64,000 nucleotides of DNA from Rehmannia glutinosa. Its lineage: Eukaryota > Streptophyta > Magnoliopsida > Lamiales > Orobanchaceae. Each line of letters starts with the position of its first letter. Positions within the stretch are counted from its first letter, which is position 1. The notes beneath the pieces are model-generated. The model worked only from the letters and a program-made list of their open reading frames with translations, was not told the DNA's origin and did no database searches. The translations under genes and the position numbers were made by a program. This document shows positions 23,601-34,170 of the stretch, in pieces. The stretch covers positions 1 to 64,000 of the forward strand of contig JABTTQ020001105.1 in the NCBI GenBank assembly GCA_016081115.2. The letters are read 5' to 3'.

Positions 23601-24824
23601 TGGGAGCTACAGTAAATTATTTGCATACCATCATTTTGAGTTACAGTTATTATTTGCATATTATTTCAAATAGTCGGCAGACGAGTTTGGTCTATTCTTA
23701 CTTAAAAGAATCACTTTTCTATTATTGAGAATAAATTACATCAGCACGAGGAAGAATCTAAGATGAGGACATTGCTATAGTACATAGATTCATAATTCAC
23801 CTTTCATCCTCTTTGTATTTTGAGAAAAAATCTATATGCACTGCACTTTTCCTTTCCTATGATTTTATACAAATTTTATAATTCTGCCAGTTTTGTGTTG
23901 GCAAAAGTCCAAATTATGACTGGATAATAAATTTTAGGGTAAATCTCGCTTTATCCCCATACTCTCATTGAATATCACTTTACCCCCTTGTACTTTCAAT
24001 TGTATCATTTTACCCCCATATGAGTATAAATAACATTCTAAAAATATGAGGGGGTAGAGTGATACTAATTGAGAGTATGGGGGTAAAATGATACAATTGA
24101 GAGTACGAGGCAGTAAAGTGACACGCAAGGAGAGTATGAGGGGCAAAGTGAGATTTACCCTGAATTTTATTCTAAAACTTGTATCAGCATTTGCAGTTAC
24201 CCAAAGACACACACAGCGAAGTTTATTAAGCTCCACTAAAATGAGGTAAACTGTGGAGTCATCTGGCAAAAGTAGATGCTAGATAATTATAAAACGTGTA
24301 CTAAATTCTGAACAGTGCATCCATCTAACCATGGCTGGCCAAAATATTTTTAATACGAAATTCTGGAACTAAGGCAGGCAAGTCCTTGATTGTGGTTCCT
24401 CTCTGTGTGCGTCTTTTTTGGTTATCGGCAGGAACGAATGAGCAGATGTGTCTGTTATAACTCCAGATAGCGGGATTGTAAAACTGCTAATTTTGTATGA
24501 GAATATTCTGGGGATCAATCATAATATAATATGTTTTGCAGGACTGAACATGAAAGTTTGTGTGGCGATGGGTGTACTGCAGATTGTTTTGTGGGCGGTT
24601 TGGGCAGGTGTTACTCGTCACCCTCCCGTTGGAAGGTGTGGGTGGTGGTACTTGAGGCGCTCGCGATGCTCTTAGAGATATATGATTTCCCTCCATACTG
24701 GGGACTTGTCGATGCTCATGCTCTTTGGCATGCAACCACAATTCCCCTTACCTATCTATGGTGGAGTTTTATCAGGGACGACAGCGAGTTCAGAACCTCA
24801 ATTCTCATCAAGAAGACAAAGTAG
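20678..24824 (+). CDS. PER1/PGAP3-like GPI-anchor remodelling membrane protein
   Basis: Coding exons: 20678-20772, 22414-22675, 22783-22977, 23391-23577, 24542-24824 (about 340 codons). Seen: signal peptide (MARHRFVLFLIALSCFAGF); a Cys-rich luminal part (ACVGQCEKTGCVGDKCFQHC, WDCRSDCRYHCM); EERQKLGYKPVKYHGKWPF; then about seven hydrophobic segments with YYEYTGLWNIYAVFAMNAW, SAVFHSRDVDLTEKLDY, LEIYDFPPYWGLVDAHALWH and a short basic tail ending IKKTK. This is the PER1 family; yeast Per1 and human PGAP3 remove a lipid from GPI anchors in the ER/Golgi, and the conserved H and D residues (FHSRD, DAHALWH) are present. Breaks: a lost G near 22795 (EPVSVAFSAL), a lost base near 23418, and two near 24625-24655. 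Intron 4 holds a family-3 hairpin at 23936-24160. Confidence 0.92.
23936..24160. mobile_element. Family-3 hairpin MITE, 225 bp, in PER1-like intron 4
   Basis: Left end AGGGTAAATCTCGCTTTA then CCCCATACTCTC; right end GAGAGTATGAGGGGC then AAAGTGAGATTTACCC, a nearly exact inverted pair of about 30 bases. Inner GGGGGTAAAATGATAC units are repeated. Flanks TAAATTTT and TGAATTTT agree at 7 of 8 positions, again hAT-like. Confidence 0.88.
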
Positions 24825-25427
24825 CATCCGATTAGCATGCAATTGTATCGACTTATGGTGGCACGTGTTTTTGCTAATCTGTCGAGAATTTGACTTCTTT
24901 TTCGTTTTTTTTTTCTCGCAACTGATGCATTTCTCCTGGGAATGCCTATAGTTGTGGGTTTCTTTATGTTTCTTTTCTGAATAGATTTGAGGTTAGACAC
25001 TTGCTCATTTCCACTTGACGATGTCATTATAATCTTCAGTTCTACAAAGCTTTGGTCCATTTTGGATTTTATGTCCGGTCGTGATTAATTTTCTGAAACC
25101 ACAAATGCTCTTCTTTGCAAGGGGTAAATAAGATATATAACAAGTACTACATATATGTTTGTGTTTTAAACTGTTTGGAGCACACTGGAAATTTATGTTT
25201 GATTCCAAGGTTTGTACACATTTCTACCTCATGAACTTCATAAACTGTATAGATTCTGTTTGGAACTTCAGTCTTTCTTGTTTTCATGTTAAAGAGGAAT
25301 GATGTATATATGTATCATATTGGAGTACCAATAGTTAACCAAAAAAGAACTCATTAAATTAGCGAGTACATTTATAGCATAGCAAGAATTTTACCATAAC
25401 AAGCACTGAGATAAGCTGTTTGAAACA

Positions 25428-25620
25428 GCCCTGCGGGCATGGTACAACGGTAAAGCAGGTGTGGAGCAATTGAGGATCGGGGTTCGAACCCATTCTGGAA
25501 GGCAAGGTTTCATGTAGAGTTATGTAAAGCAAAATGATCCTGCAAGGCAGAGCTCCCGTGTGGTAGTCGCATAACCGAATGTTAACACTACGAGGGGTTA
25601 TATATAAGAAAAATAAATTG
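25428..25620 (+). mobile_element. tRNA-derived SINE with intact polymerase III boxes
   Basis: TGGTACAACGG matches the A-box consensus TRGYNNANNGG exactly, and about 40 bases on GGTTCGAACCC matches the B-box GGTTCGANNCC exactly. The region between does not form a tRNA anticodon arm and the sequence continues for over 100 bases to an A-rich end (AAGAAAAATAAATTG), as in SINEs. It lies in the spacer 24825-25810, where I see no gene. Confidence 0.72.
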
Positions 25621-25810
25621 TAATGCAAATACTCATATTCCATATTAGCAAGAATATTTTATTCTTCTAATTTACATTTACACTTCAAGGGAGCTGCAAT
25701 TCCCTCTTCCGTACTTGACCAAAAATATTTAAGTACGGATTAAAAAAATCCCTAAACAAGCACACCAAAAATACCTAAAATACTAAACCCATAACTTTAT
25801 TTTTAAAAAA

Positions 25811-26478
25811 TTAAATCGAAAAACTCCATAATGACACGTCAGCATCCACTTCCACGTCATCACTGTACTGAGGTGGGGGCAGCATTAACCCCTCAGCCAT
25901 ATTAGCCAGCAACCCATGCATCCCAAACACCGCCTCCTCATCCATATAGAACACGTCATCATTTTCCGGCGACTCCACGGCAGCGCCGGCGTCTTCCTCC
26001 TCCTTTATTTCATCCCCGACTCCAACGACCGAGGCCGAAAAGCCTCGGCCGCCTCGGCCGCCGCCTTCTGAATGTCCTTCGCATCCGAAGACGCCGGGAC
26101 CGGCAGAAGCCACGCCGAGTCGGCGAAATTGAGGCAAGCCGATCGCCCTCTCAACGCCATCGCCGCCACGTCATGCGCACGCGCCGCCATCTCCACCGTC
26201 GGGAAAGTGCCCAGCCATATTCTCGACTTCTTCTTCGGCTCCCTCACTTCGCACACCCACTTGCCGGAGTTCCGCCGCCTCACGCCGCGGTAGACCGGGT
26301 GCCTCGTCTCCCGGAACTTTTTCCGACCCGCCCGCTTTTTCGGGTTGTTCGAGGCCAAAATCACTTCTTCGTCCGAAAAAGCTGATTTGCTGCTGCTTGA
26401 GCTTATTCCGTTATCCTCAGCCGATGACGACGATGACCAGAAATATTCCTCTGTGTAGTAGGTATTGAAAATCTCCAT
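25811..26478 (-). CDS. DREB1/CBF-type AP2/ERF transcription factor
   Basis: Intronless, about 222 codons. Start taken at MEIFNTYY (26478); an in-frame ATG at 26538 would add 20 residues atypical of the family. Seen: Ser-rich N-terminus; CBF signature [20 protein letters not shown] directly before the AP2 domain ([40 protein letters not shown]); DSAWLLPVP after it; acidic C-terminus with [22 protein letters not shown] and the end LWSFSI. The two signatures flanking AP2 define DREB1/CBF, which bind the CCGAC (DRE/CRT) element and activate cold and drought genes. Break: the reading frame changes once near 26040, in a GC-rich Ala/Glu stretch (EAAEAF), so a one-base error is likely. A good TATA box lies upstream at 26571-26578. 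Confidence 0.9.
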
Positions 26479-26570
26479 TAATCTTGTAAAAAAGCTGTTC
26501 CGATCAAAAGAATCCAAATAAGTCCTTTTTTGGGGCACAAGTGATAAGTGAGAGTGAAGAGCTAATGGAG

Positions 26571-26578
26571 TATTTATA
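26571..26578 (-). promoter_or_regulatory. TATA box of the DREB1/CBF gene
   Basis: Reads TATAAATA on the minus strand, about 95 bases before the chosen ATG at 26478, leaving room for a roughly 60-base leader. Confidence 0.65.
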
Positions 26579-26835
26579 TTTGCGACTTTAAATAAGCAGA
26601 TTATTAATTATTTGATAAGCGGATTTACGGTTGGAACGCGATTTATACATGCACACGGAAATGTTGATAAGGTGCCAGCCTGGTGAGGAAGCTGCCCACG
26701 GTTTGTACTTTTTGCTTGGAAAAGTTACGTCAAAGTTGTAAAATATATAGTATTATAGTAGGGGCTAAGGCTTAGCTGTTTTTTGTGGGGGCAGGGTACA
26801 AATCTCCAAAGCGCTTGAAAGGCTAGTCAGAGCTT

Positions 26836-26845
26836 GCCACGTGGC
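26836..26845. promoter_or_regulatory. Palindromic G-box/ABRE upstream of DREB1/CBF
   Basis: GCCACGTGGC, a perfect palindrome with ACGT core, about 260 bases upstream of the TATA box. This is the classic bZIP/bHLH (ABF, PIF) site. Function here is inferred. Confidence 0.5.
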
Positions 26846-27924
26846 TGTATATTAATGCGGCAACTTGTTGGGTTTGACCCATTTTTGGGGATTTTGTTAT
26901 TTAATTTTGACTTGATGGAGATGGAAGTATTTAATAAAGGAAGGAATAATAAATATAGTTTTGTAGTTCAATGTATCAGAGTCTATGCATCAGTCTTTTC
27001 TACCAGAAATTTCCTCTTCGGAGCCTATTCTACTAATTGAAGGAATTACAGCATTCTTTTTTAAACGAAATAAAATTTGGCATCATATGTAGAAGATATA
27101 AATTAAAAATTAAAAACATGAAGTTTGAAAATCGTAAAAATTCCGTTGAAGTTGCCCTTGAGTTTGATTCATTCTTATAATTTTCACGTTCAAAAACCTC
27201 CCTTTTTTTTTTTTTTTTTTTTGATTAGCCCAAATATCTTACCATAAGAGTAAAATCTCACTACATATTTCCTTGCAATTTTTCTTCAAAATTGTAAATT
27301 TGGTTAAATGTAAGGTTTCATTTGTGATCTTTGTTTAAAAATACGAGAATACTTCGAGGTCAAAGTAAAATTATTGTAATAGTCCAATAGTTGAGACAAC
27401 TCCAACGGTTAATGACTTTTAAAGTCATGAGAAGTTTCCAAGATCTTAATTATGAGGGTCATCCGAGTAGTAAACTTCTTGTTAGAGAATATGTCTCCAA
27501 CACGAAAGACAATTAGAAAAGTCTCGGGTTATCCGTGGGATGTATTTTCGATGTTTTAATCAACAATGTTATTGAGTATAGTCCAAAATAAATGATAATA
27601 AGAGATTATACAATACAATAATTAATTGCAGAAATTAAAATATTTGTACTTCCGCGTATCTTATTCTGACAATTAGACATGCAATTTAAAAATATAGTCT
27701 GATAGCTAGCAGTTATTGAGAATGATAGATTGACATAACAAATGAATATATATGAGGAAGCTCCTTATTGTGAGAGTGGCTTATGGCTAATTAAGAAACA
27801 GGTTCCAGGTGGCAAACCCGGAAAACAACAAAGACCACCTTTTTAGAAGTGAACGTTAGTGTGTGATTTGACTCGATTTCTAACACACGGGGTGATAAAT
27901 AACTGTCACTGTTTTCCCACGGAA

Positions 27925-27940
27925 ACGCGTGGACACGTGC
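27925..27940. promoter_or_regulatory. CE3-like plus ABRE module
   Basis: ACGCGTGGACACGTGC pairs a CE3-like ACGCGTG with an ABRE-like ACACGTG. A near copy lies at 29208-29224. Both are 1.4-2.8 kb upstream of the DREB1 gene. Confidence 0.35.
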
Positions 27941-28204
27941 TCATTTTATGGATAAGAGATCCGAAAAGTGGGTCCCACTGTCCTGTCTTCAAGAAGGCTG
28001 GCTGACTATTTGTTTGTTTTATTTTTTTCTTCCTTAGTCAATAGATACTTTACTTAAATTTAATGAGAAATAAGTTAGAAACCATGAAATTAGAACATCA
28101 CTCACACTACAAAAAGAAAATAATATAATTAGTTCAATGTTTTTTCTCTATATAATTCTACTAGAAAATGGAAGTCAATAGCACTTCCACTACCCGCATT
28201 TACG

Positions 28205-28745
28205 CAATGTTTTTAAACTCGAATTGGAACATTAAATCGGACAAAGAATCGAGTCACAGTCTGATTTGGACGGCTTAAAACCGTTTTAAAACCGGTCAAA
28301 CTATATATATATATATATATGAGCAACTACTCTTTTATAAAAATTTATATAATTGTTGAATAAGATTGATAAGCTAATTTATATCTAATTCAATGTTAAT
28401 CCCTCTTTAAAAATAATCTAAAGTATCGAGAATAGATTAATTATTTTAAAAAAATACTTAAATCTCTACTATAAAAAATAGTTATGAAACTTTTTAACAT
28501 GGTAAATTCCTTTTATTTCAATATTTCTTGTCCTAAGTTTACTAATTACCTTATTTTTTTTTTTTTTTTTTTTTTAGAAAAATACAAATAAACCGGTCAA
28601 ATGGGGTTGGGGTCACGGTTTTTGTCCGTTTTTTTTCGGGTGGCAATGGTTTTTTCGTCACCCGGTTTAGATACAAAAACAGGGCGGTGCCGTGACCGGT
28701 TCTCGGTTAAACGGCCGAATCAAGCCCCGGCCCCGTTTTGAAAAC
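28205..28745. repeat. Diverged repeat with GTTTTNAAA ends
   Basis: The left end (TGTTTTTAAACTCG) and right end (CGTTTTGAAAACACG) are partly inverted. Inside, AAAACCGGTCAAA, CGGTTTTTGTCCG and GTGACCGGTTCTCGG recur. It resembles common degenerate plant repeats of the ACCGG type. An (AT)n run splits it. Confidence 0.4.
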
Positions 28746-29207
28746 ACGCCGCATGAGTATTTGCCTCAAAAGCTATCAATCACAAATCAAATATTGAGTC
28801 GTTGAGAAAAAAAAAATGATTTTGCTACCTGATCGTGGTTTAACAGCCATTTAATCGGTCTAATATTTTTTTATATTATATAAAAATATAATATTAATTA
28901 TTATATAATATATTTCAAAAATATGAATTATATAAGTAACAAAATTTATTAGTATAGATGAAAATTCAAATAGCCACACCAATATAAAGAAATACCAAGT
29001 TTAAATAAACGAACTAGAAAAATAAACAAAATAAAATCAATTCCGACCAATTTCAATAAATATTTGAACAATTTAATCGAAAAATATTTTTTGAACTAAA
29101 AGGATATATAGAGCCAATCACTGGTTCGCGGTTGAATCAGTACCGAATTTTTAAAATAGTATCTTTTTTTTTAGTATAAGGTCCTCGGAGGGTAAGAATA
29201 GTGGGTG

Positions 29208-29224
29208 ACGCGTGGACCACGTGC
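29208..29224. promoter_or_regulatory. Second CE3-like plus ABRE module
   Basis: ACGCGTGGACCACGTGC, one base longer than the module at 27925-27940 and followed by similar sequence (CTAATTT versus CTCATTT). It could be a distal enhancer or simply a repeat. Confidence 0.3.
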
Positions 29225-29735
29225 TAATTTGGTGGGATCTTTTCCCGGCCCATTAGTGAAGCTTCCTAGAGGCACAATGATACAAGCCCATTGGCCCACT
29301 TCATGAAAGCTGACTCTTTTGTTGCTTTCTCCATTGAAAACTCCAGCAATCAATCAGAGTTAAAAGTACAAGAGAGAAGGGTGGGCCAACTTTGATTCTT
29401 AGTAATTGCTAATCTCATGATCTGCTTTTTGGGCCCATAAGTTTTCATGGGACGCTTTGGATAGTGAGTTAGTGACTAATTTGGAACAAGGTTCTGATTT
29501 TTAGCCAGTTATTTTGAAAATGACCACCCTATGTATGATTCACGTTTTGAATATAGTATCACAAATCATTTCGGGTTTTTTTCTTTTTCATTTTAAATCT
29601 TGTATTTTTCTCGTACTCCATTTTACCAATTGATGCTGCTAAAATCGTAGATCACCCCAAATCGGAATATGATGAAAGATCCAACTTTTTCTCCGTAACT
29701 AGTAGAATCTTGGATTAACATTACCGCAACACACA

Positions 29736-30076
29736 TGACAATGTTATAAGGAGTTCCCGGGTGGTCCTGGGAGGGAATCTAACGCTCAAGTCAACAATGT
29801 AAGGAAAAAATACAGAGACGAGAATATAATTTTATGAATTAATCAACTTACTTACAAATGAATATGGAATGGTCTTTTATATATGGGATAGTGGGTCGTA
29901 TATGAGCCTTCAGGATAAAGTGGCCCGCTTGAGCCGATCGATCCGGGTCGTACATGCTTAGGATAATTATATATGTGGTCCAATAATTAATAACATTGGG
30001 TAATTAATGAGGTTAAATAAATACAAATAAATAAATAATGTCGATAATTATGAAACAACAAATTTATCCCCTAACA
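29736..30076 (-). mobile_element. Probable LTR remnant
   Basis: Read on the minus strand it starts TGTTAGGGGATAAATT, has ATATATAAAAGACC as a possible TATA box, then TTGACTTGAGCGTTAGA and ends near GGGAACTCCTTATAACA. TTGACTTGAGCG followed by a GGGAACTCC stretch is typical of plant LTRs and parallels the 12015 element. Borders are uncertain; ACACA occurs at both flanks if the element is taken as 29736-30073. Confidence 0.45.
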
Positions 30077-30198
30077 CAAATATATGTTACGTATATATGA
30101 TTTACGACAAATAAATATAATACATATTTGTGATATGAAATGAGATGAAATACTAAATTAAATATAACCGTTACCGAAACCTTCTTAGATTTTATATT

Positions 30199-30513
30199 TG
30201 GAGTGTTTGCAAACAAATATGCTTTTGGAGATAATGATTTATTAACGCAAAAGCAACAAGTAGTTGCGAATCAAAAATTTGTATTGTTTGCAAATAGAAA
30301 AAAATTTGACTAAGTTAGAGAGTGATTGGTCGAGAAATTGTAAAAATATTTTATTTGTGTGTAAAAGTCAAACCAAAAGGAGAATCGAAATTTAAAGCAA
30401 AATTAAAAATAGAAAGCGATATTTGCAAACAATAAATTATGGTTTTTTTTTTCCAGCTAAAAGTGAGAATCCACCCCCTCCGGCCGTTTTTTTAGTTTTT
30501 TGCAAACACTTCC
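30199..30513. mobile_element. Family-2 hairpin element
   Basis: Left TTGGAGTGTTTGCAAACAAA and right TTTTTTGCAAACACTTCCAA are inverted partners. The inside shares ATAATGATTTATTA and AAAGCGATATTTGCAAAC words with the other family-2 copies. Confidence 0.7.
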
Positions 30514-33235
30514 AATATTAATTTGCTAATCTTGGTTACACAATAAGGTAATAAGTAATAACTGATGGAACACTTGATGGTGTCATATGTGCAATGTATA
30601 TAGTTTATTCATTTTTAAAACCTACTCAAATCTTTTATTTTTGACTTTTATTTAAAGTTATTTTCCAATTAATAAAATACATAAATATGAACCATTTATA
30701 CTGAATTTTATGTGTTATTTGTATTTCTTCGGACCCAACAGATAACTAGATATTAAGTGATAGGCAGTTGCCCAATATACAACCAATGGGAGACCTCAAC
30801 AATAATTTTGTGCTCTAATCGAGTGCTTTGCTTTCATCATATGATTTTGAAAGTCTCTATACTTAAATAGGAAAGAAGGTAATTATGAATAAAATTTGCT
30901 TGTCTCATTAATGGAAGGACAACTTTCAAATCTACATCCTAAACCCAAAATCATACTTCTCCTATTTACAATAAGTGTCCTTTTGGCACATGAATTTTTT
31001 TCAAAAAGAATGTCCTTCTCGCATTTCAAGATTGATTAGAGAAAGATTTCCCAAATTACCCTTAAATATATTGTTTTCCAACTAACACTAATACCTAAAT
31101 TTGTTTGTTCCAAAGTAGCATTTATTATTAATTAAGGGCATATTTGGTATTTTAACACAATCCTTAATATGTGTATTTTTTAAAAAGACATTTATTTTGA
31201 ATAGGAGAAAGAGTATAATTTAATCTTATTTTATTATTTGCATCACCTTTTAGAGAAATATCCAAAGGTGCTGAATAGTAAAGAGACAAAAGCATTCACC
31301 AAAAGTGGAGGAAGAAATGCTTTCTACCTTTTGTCGTTTAGCAGCATTTGAACAATCCTCCCAAGTGAAATGGGCAACTTTGTGTGCAAACAAATAATAT
31401 ACTTTTTTTATAACCCATATTCCATATTCTCACATAACTAGTTATCGTGAAAATATTTCGACCTTTTAACTACCCCATATAAACTGCAAGAATACAAAAT
31501 GGCTCCAGGGTCCCTAATATCCTCAACTACACAATGTTAAGTCGTCCCCTAAAGTAATTGTTTCATGTTGTATTCCCTCTCGTCCAACCGCGAGGTTTCC
31601 ACCAGAGTTTCAACCTCCCACACCGCCACTTGAAACCCTTAATATTAATTATTCCACAATTGTACCGGAACTCGAACATTTGGCCTCTCGGGGTTGATCT
31701 CAATTATACTTTGGCATGCAATAGGGTGGTTATTGAAATAAAATGTCTTAAATTTAAATTCACATTTATGCTTCATTTAATCGAGTATGTCACAAATGGC
31801 ATGTCCAATATCATGTATCCGGTTGTCTTGGTTTACATGTAGAGATGTTAAAGGCCGCAACCTATAAGGCCACCAACCCACTTAAATCGGAAAAGGAGAG
31901 GTTATGACCAAATTATTTTGCCACATTTAAATTAGAGGACTTTTGGCATGAATCATTTAGCCCAAAGCCCATTAGAGGTAACCTGCTATTTAAATGTATA
32001 TATATATATATATATATACACATAAATGTGATTATAATATTTTATACATATTTTTTATTATTTCACACTAGCTAGTAAATATTTTTAAATCCTCGTGACG
32101 GCTTTGGTTTGTTTAACATGAGTACTTATTTTTTAACAAATTTCTAATTTTTTATTTACTCATTTATAATACTTTTAATTTCTTTTTACGATTTGATTTC
32201 TATAATATATAGATAAAGATAAATTTCTTACTATCAATATGATTTTTGTTGTTTTATATATTTTAGATGAAAAAGAATTAAAAGATAATATTTTATCCAA
32301 GAAAAGATCAAATGTGATGAAGATGATGCTTGATTAGGAGTTACTCAGTTGTGTATTTAGGTCGTATTTATATGATTTTATTTATGAAATTTAAGACAGT
32401 TGTTTGAACTTAAAGCGCTTATAGTTTTGTCTATGTAATGCAACTATAAACGAATCGTGTGGTTTTTATTATTAAGAATCATTTAGTTTTATATAATACT
32501 AATGTTATGCATGCTTAAGTTTAAATTTTTATATTTAAATGTAATTTTTTAATTTTTTGAATGTGGTCCATTTAGCACCGAATTAAACCCATTATAATTA
32601 GTGTTAGGTTCGCAATATTGTCGTTGTCGGTTGTTAGATAGTGACACATTTAGAGTAAATCCTTTTAAATTTTTATGTCCGCTACTACGACGCGAAACCT
32701 TTAAAACAACCTATTTAACACGTTTTCTAATTTGTAAGCCATTATGTCAAACTCAAGGGTTTAGCCAGGTGCGCAACCAAATAATAGTGGTTGTGCATGG
32801 TTTCCCTCGTTATCAAGTGTGTGTGTGTATTTGTTGCCCTAAATTCTATGATCTTGTAAATTTTTCATTGGAAAAAAAAGAAAAGAAAAGTGAAATTACC
32901 TTTATATAAAGTATAGATTTGAAGCACATAGGTAATCTTGAATCGAACTTTTAATAGTGAATTGAACATGTTGCAAATGACTCATAAAATGATGATTGGA
33001 TTTAAAGTGTAATGTTTCTTTTCAACATCCACCTTTTGTTTCCCCTAATGTGGTAGTGGCGAATGAAACGAATATTACTCCTTATACATCTAAACATATC
33101 AGGACTCCTAATGATGTCGACTGAAACAAAGTAAACATCTTGAGTTCTTTTTTTCACTACCTTTTTCCGAAAAACGAATAATTTAACTTTTAAAACCCAC
33201 AGAATTCAGAACTAATAATGGTGCCGACCTAAAAC

Positions 33236-33430
33236 CACTGTTCTAAAAGACCCCGCCTTCTCCGATTAGTCCCCGCCCAGGCGCTAGACCTCCTTGTCCG
33301 CCACGTTATTTTTCTAATTAGATCCCCGTCTAATGTCGCCAGTCCCGCCTAACCCCGCCCCAGGCTCCGCCAGGCGCTAGGCCCCAATCTAGCGTCCGGC
33401 CGCTAGCGCCAGCGATTTTTAACACGCCTA
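33236..33430. repeat. GC-rich AGGCGCTAG-type repeat
   Basis: A 200-base island rich in CCCCGCC, CAGGCGCTAG and CCGCCAGGCGCTAGG in an AT-rich context, bounded by TTCTAAAAGACC and ATTTTTAACACG, which look like worn inverted ends. The block at 40850-41000 may be a degraded relative. Noncoding. Confidence 0.45.
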
Positions 33431-33869
33431 AAACATAGTAACCTCTACATTTCTTCCTTTATTACTATATTGTCATGTCATCTTGACTATCAAGCACTAT
33501 ATATATATATATATATATATTGACGAATCAATATAAGTAATTAAGTTTTTAAATATGCATGTATGATATATATTAATATTTATAAAGTTTATTACTCATA
33601 AAAGTAAACAATTTGTGTCTGTAGATACAGTAAATTAAATAGGATATTCAACGCCTCACATTTTTTAGAGCATATAGAATTTTTCTTTTTTATATCTTAA
33701 ACAATAAAGTTTTAAAGTATCATATGACATAATTTAACATTACTTGTCAATAATTATTTTGAAGGAACTGTAGAGATACAAGGAGATATAACCTTTTTCG
33801 TTTAACCTGTGGTACAATAGGAAACTTTGATGCACCACCTTTATCGTCCACCCCTCTTTAGGTTATATT

Positions 33870-34170
33870 ATAGACTAATTATATATACTCCTCCAAATGA
33901 TGATTAGCGCTCAAAAACGAACCAAACTACTCAAAATTCGATTCAAATCGATCGTTAAAAACTCATGATTGAACTCGATTCGTTAGCATAGCGAATCAAA
34001 TTTGACCACCTTTTTTCTTTGTTAAAATTAAAGTCCAGCTCGAGCTCATTAGTAAAAAAATAATAAATATGTGTATTTATTATTAAATTACTCAAACTCG
34101 ATTCGCATTGGGTTTGATTAAAGCTCGACTCGATTTATAATAAAATCAAATCCAAATTTTTTTTTTTAAG
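33870..34170. repeat. CGAGCTCGA-type dispersed repeat
   Basis: Contains AACTCGATTCGTTAGC, CAGCTCGAGCTCATTAG and AAGCTCGACTCGATTT, matching the repeats near 1.7 kb and 19.1 kb. Noncoding. Confidence 0.5.

Noticed and set aside
25440..25500. A functional tRNA gene
   Set aside because: A and B boxes are perfect, but no anticodon stem, no acceptor stem and no suitable length; a SINE fits better.
29171..29353. Minus-strand frame of 60 residues
   Set aside because: No motif, no splice context, inside a repeat-rich spacer.
31558..31842. Plus-strand frame of 94 residues
   Set aside because: Isolated, no recognisable domain, codon use like the surrounding AT-rich spacer.
32601..32909. Plus-strand frame of 102 residues
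   Set aside because: Low-complexity Lys-rich end and no family pattern; it may be old repeat, but there is no support for a gene.
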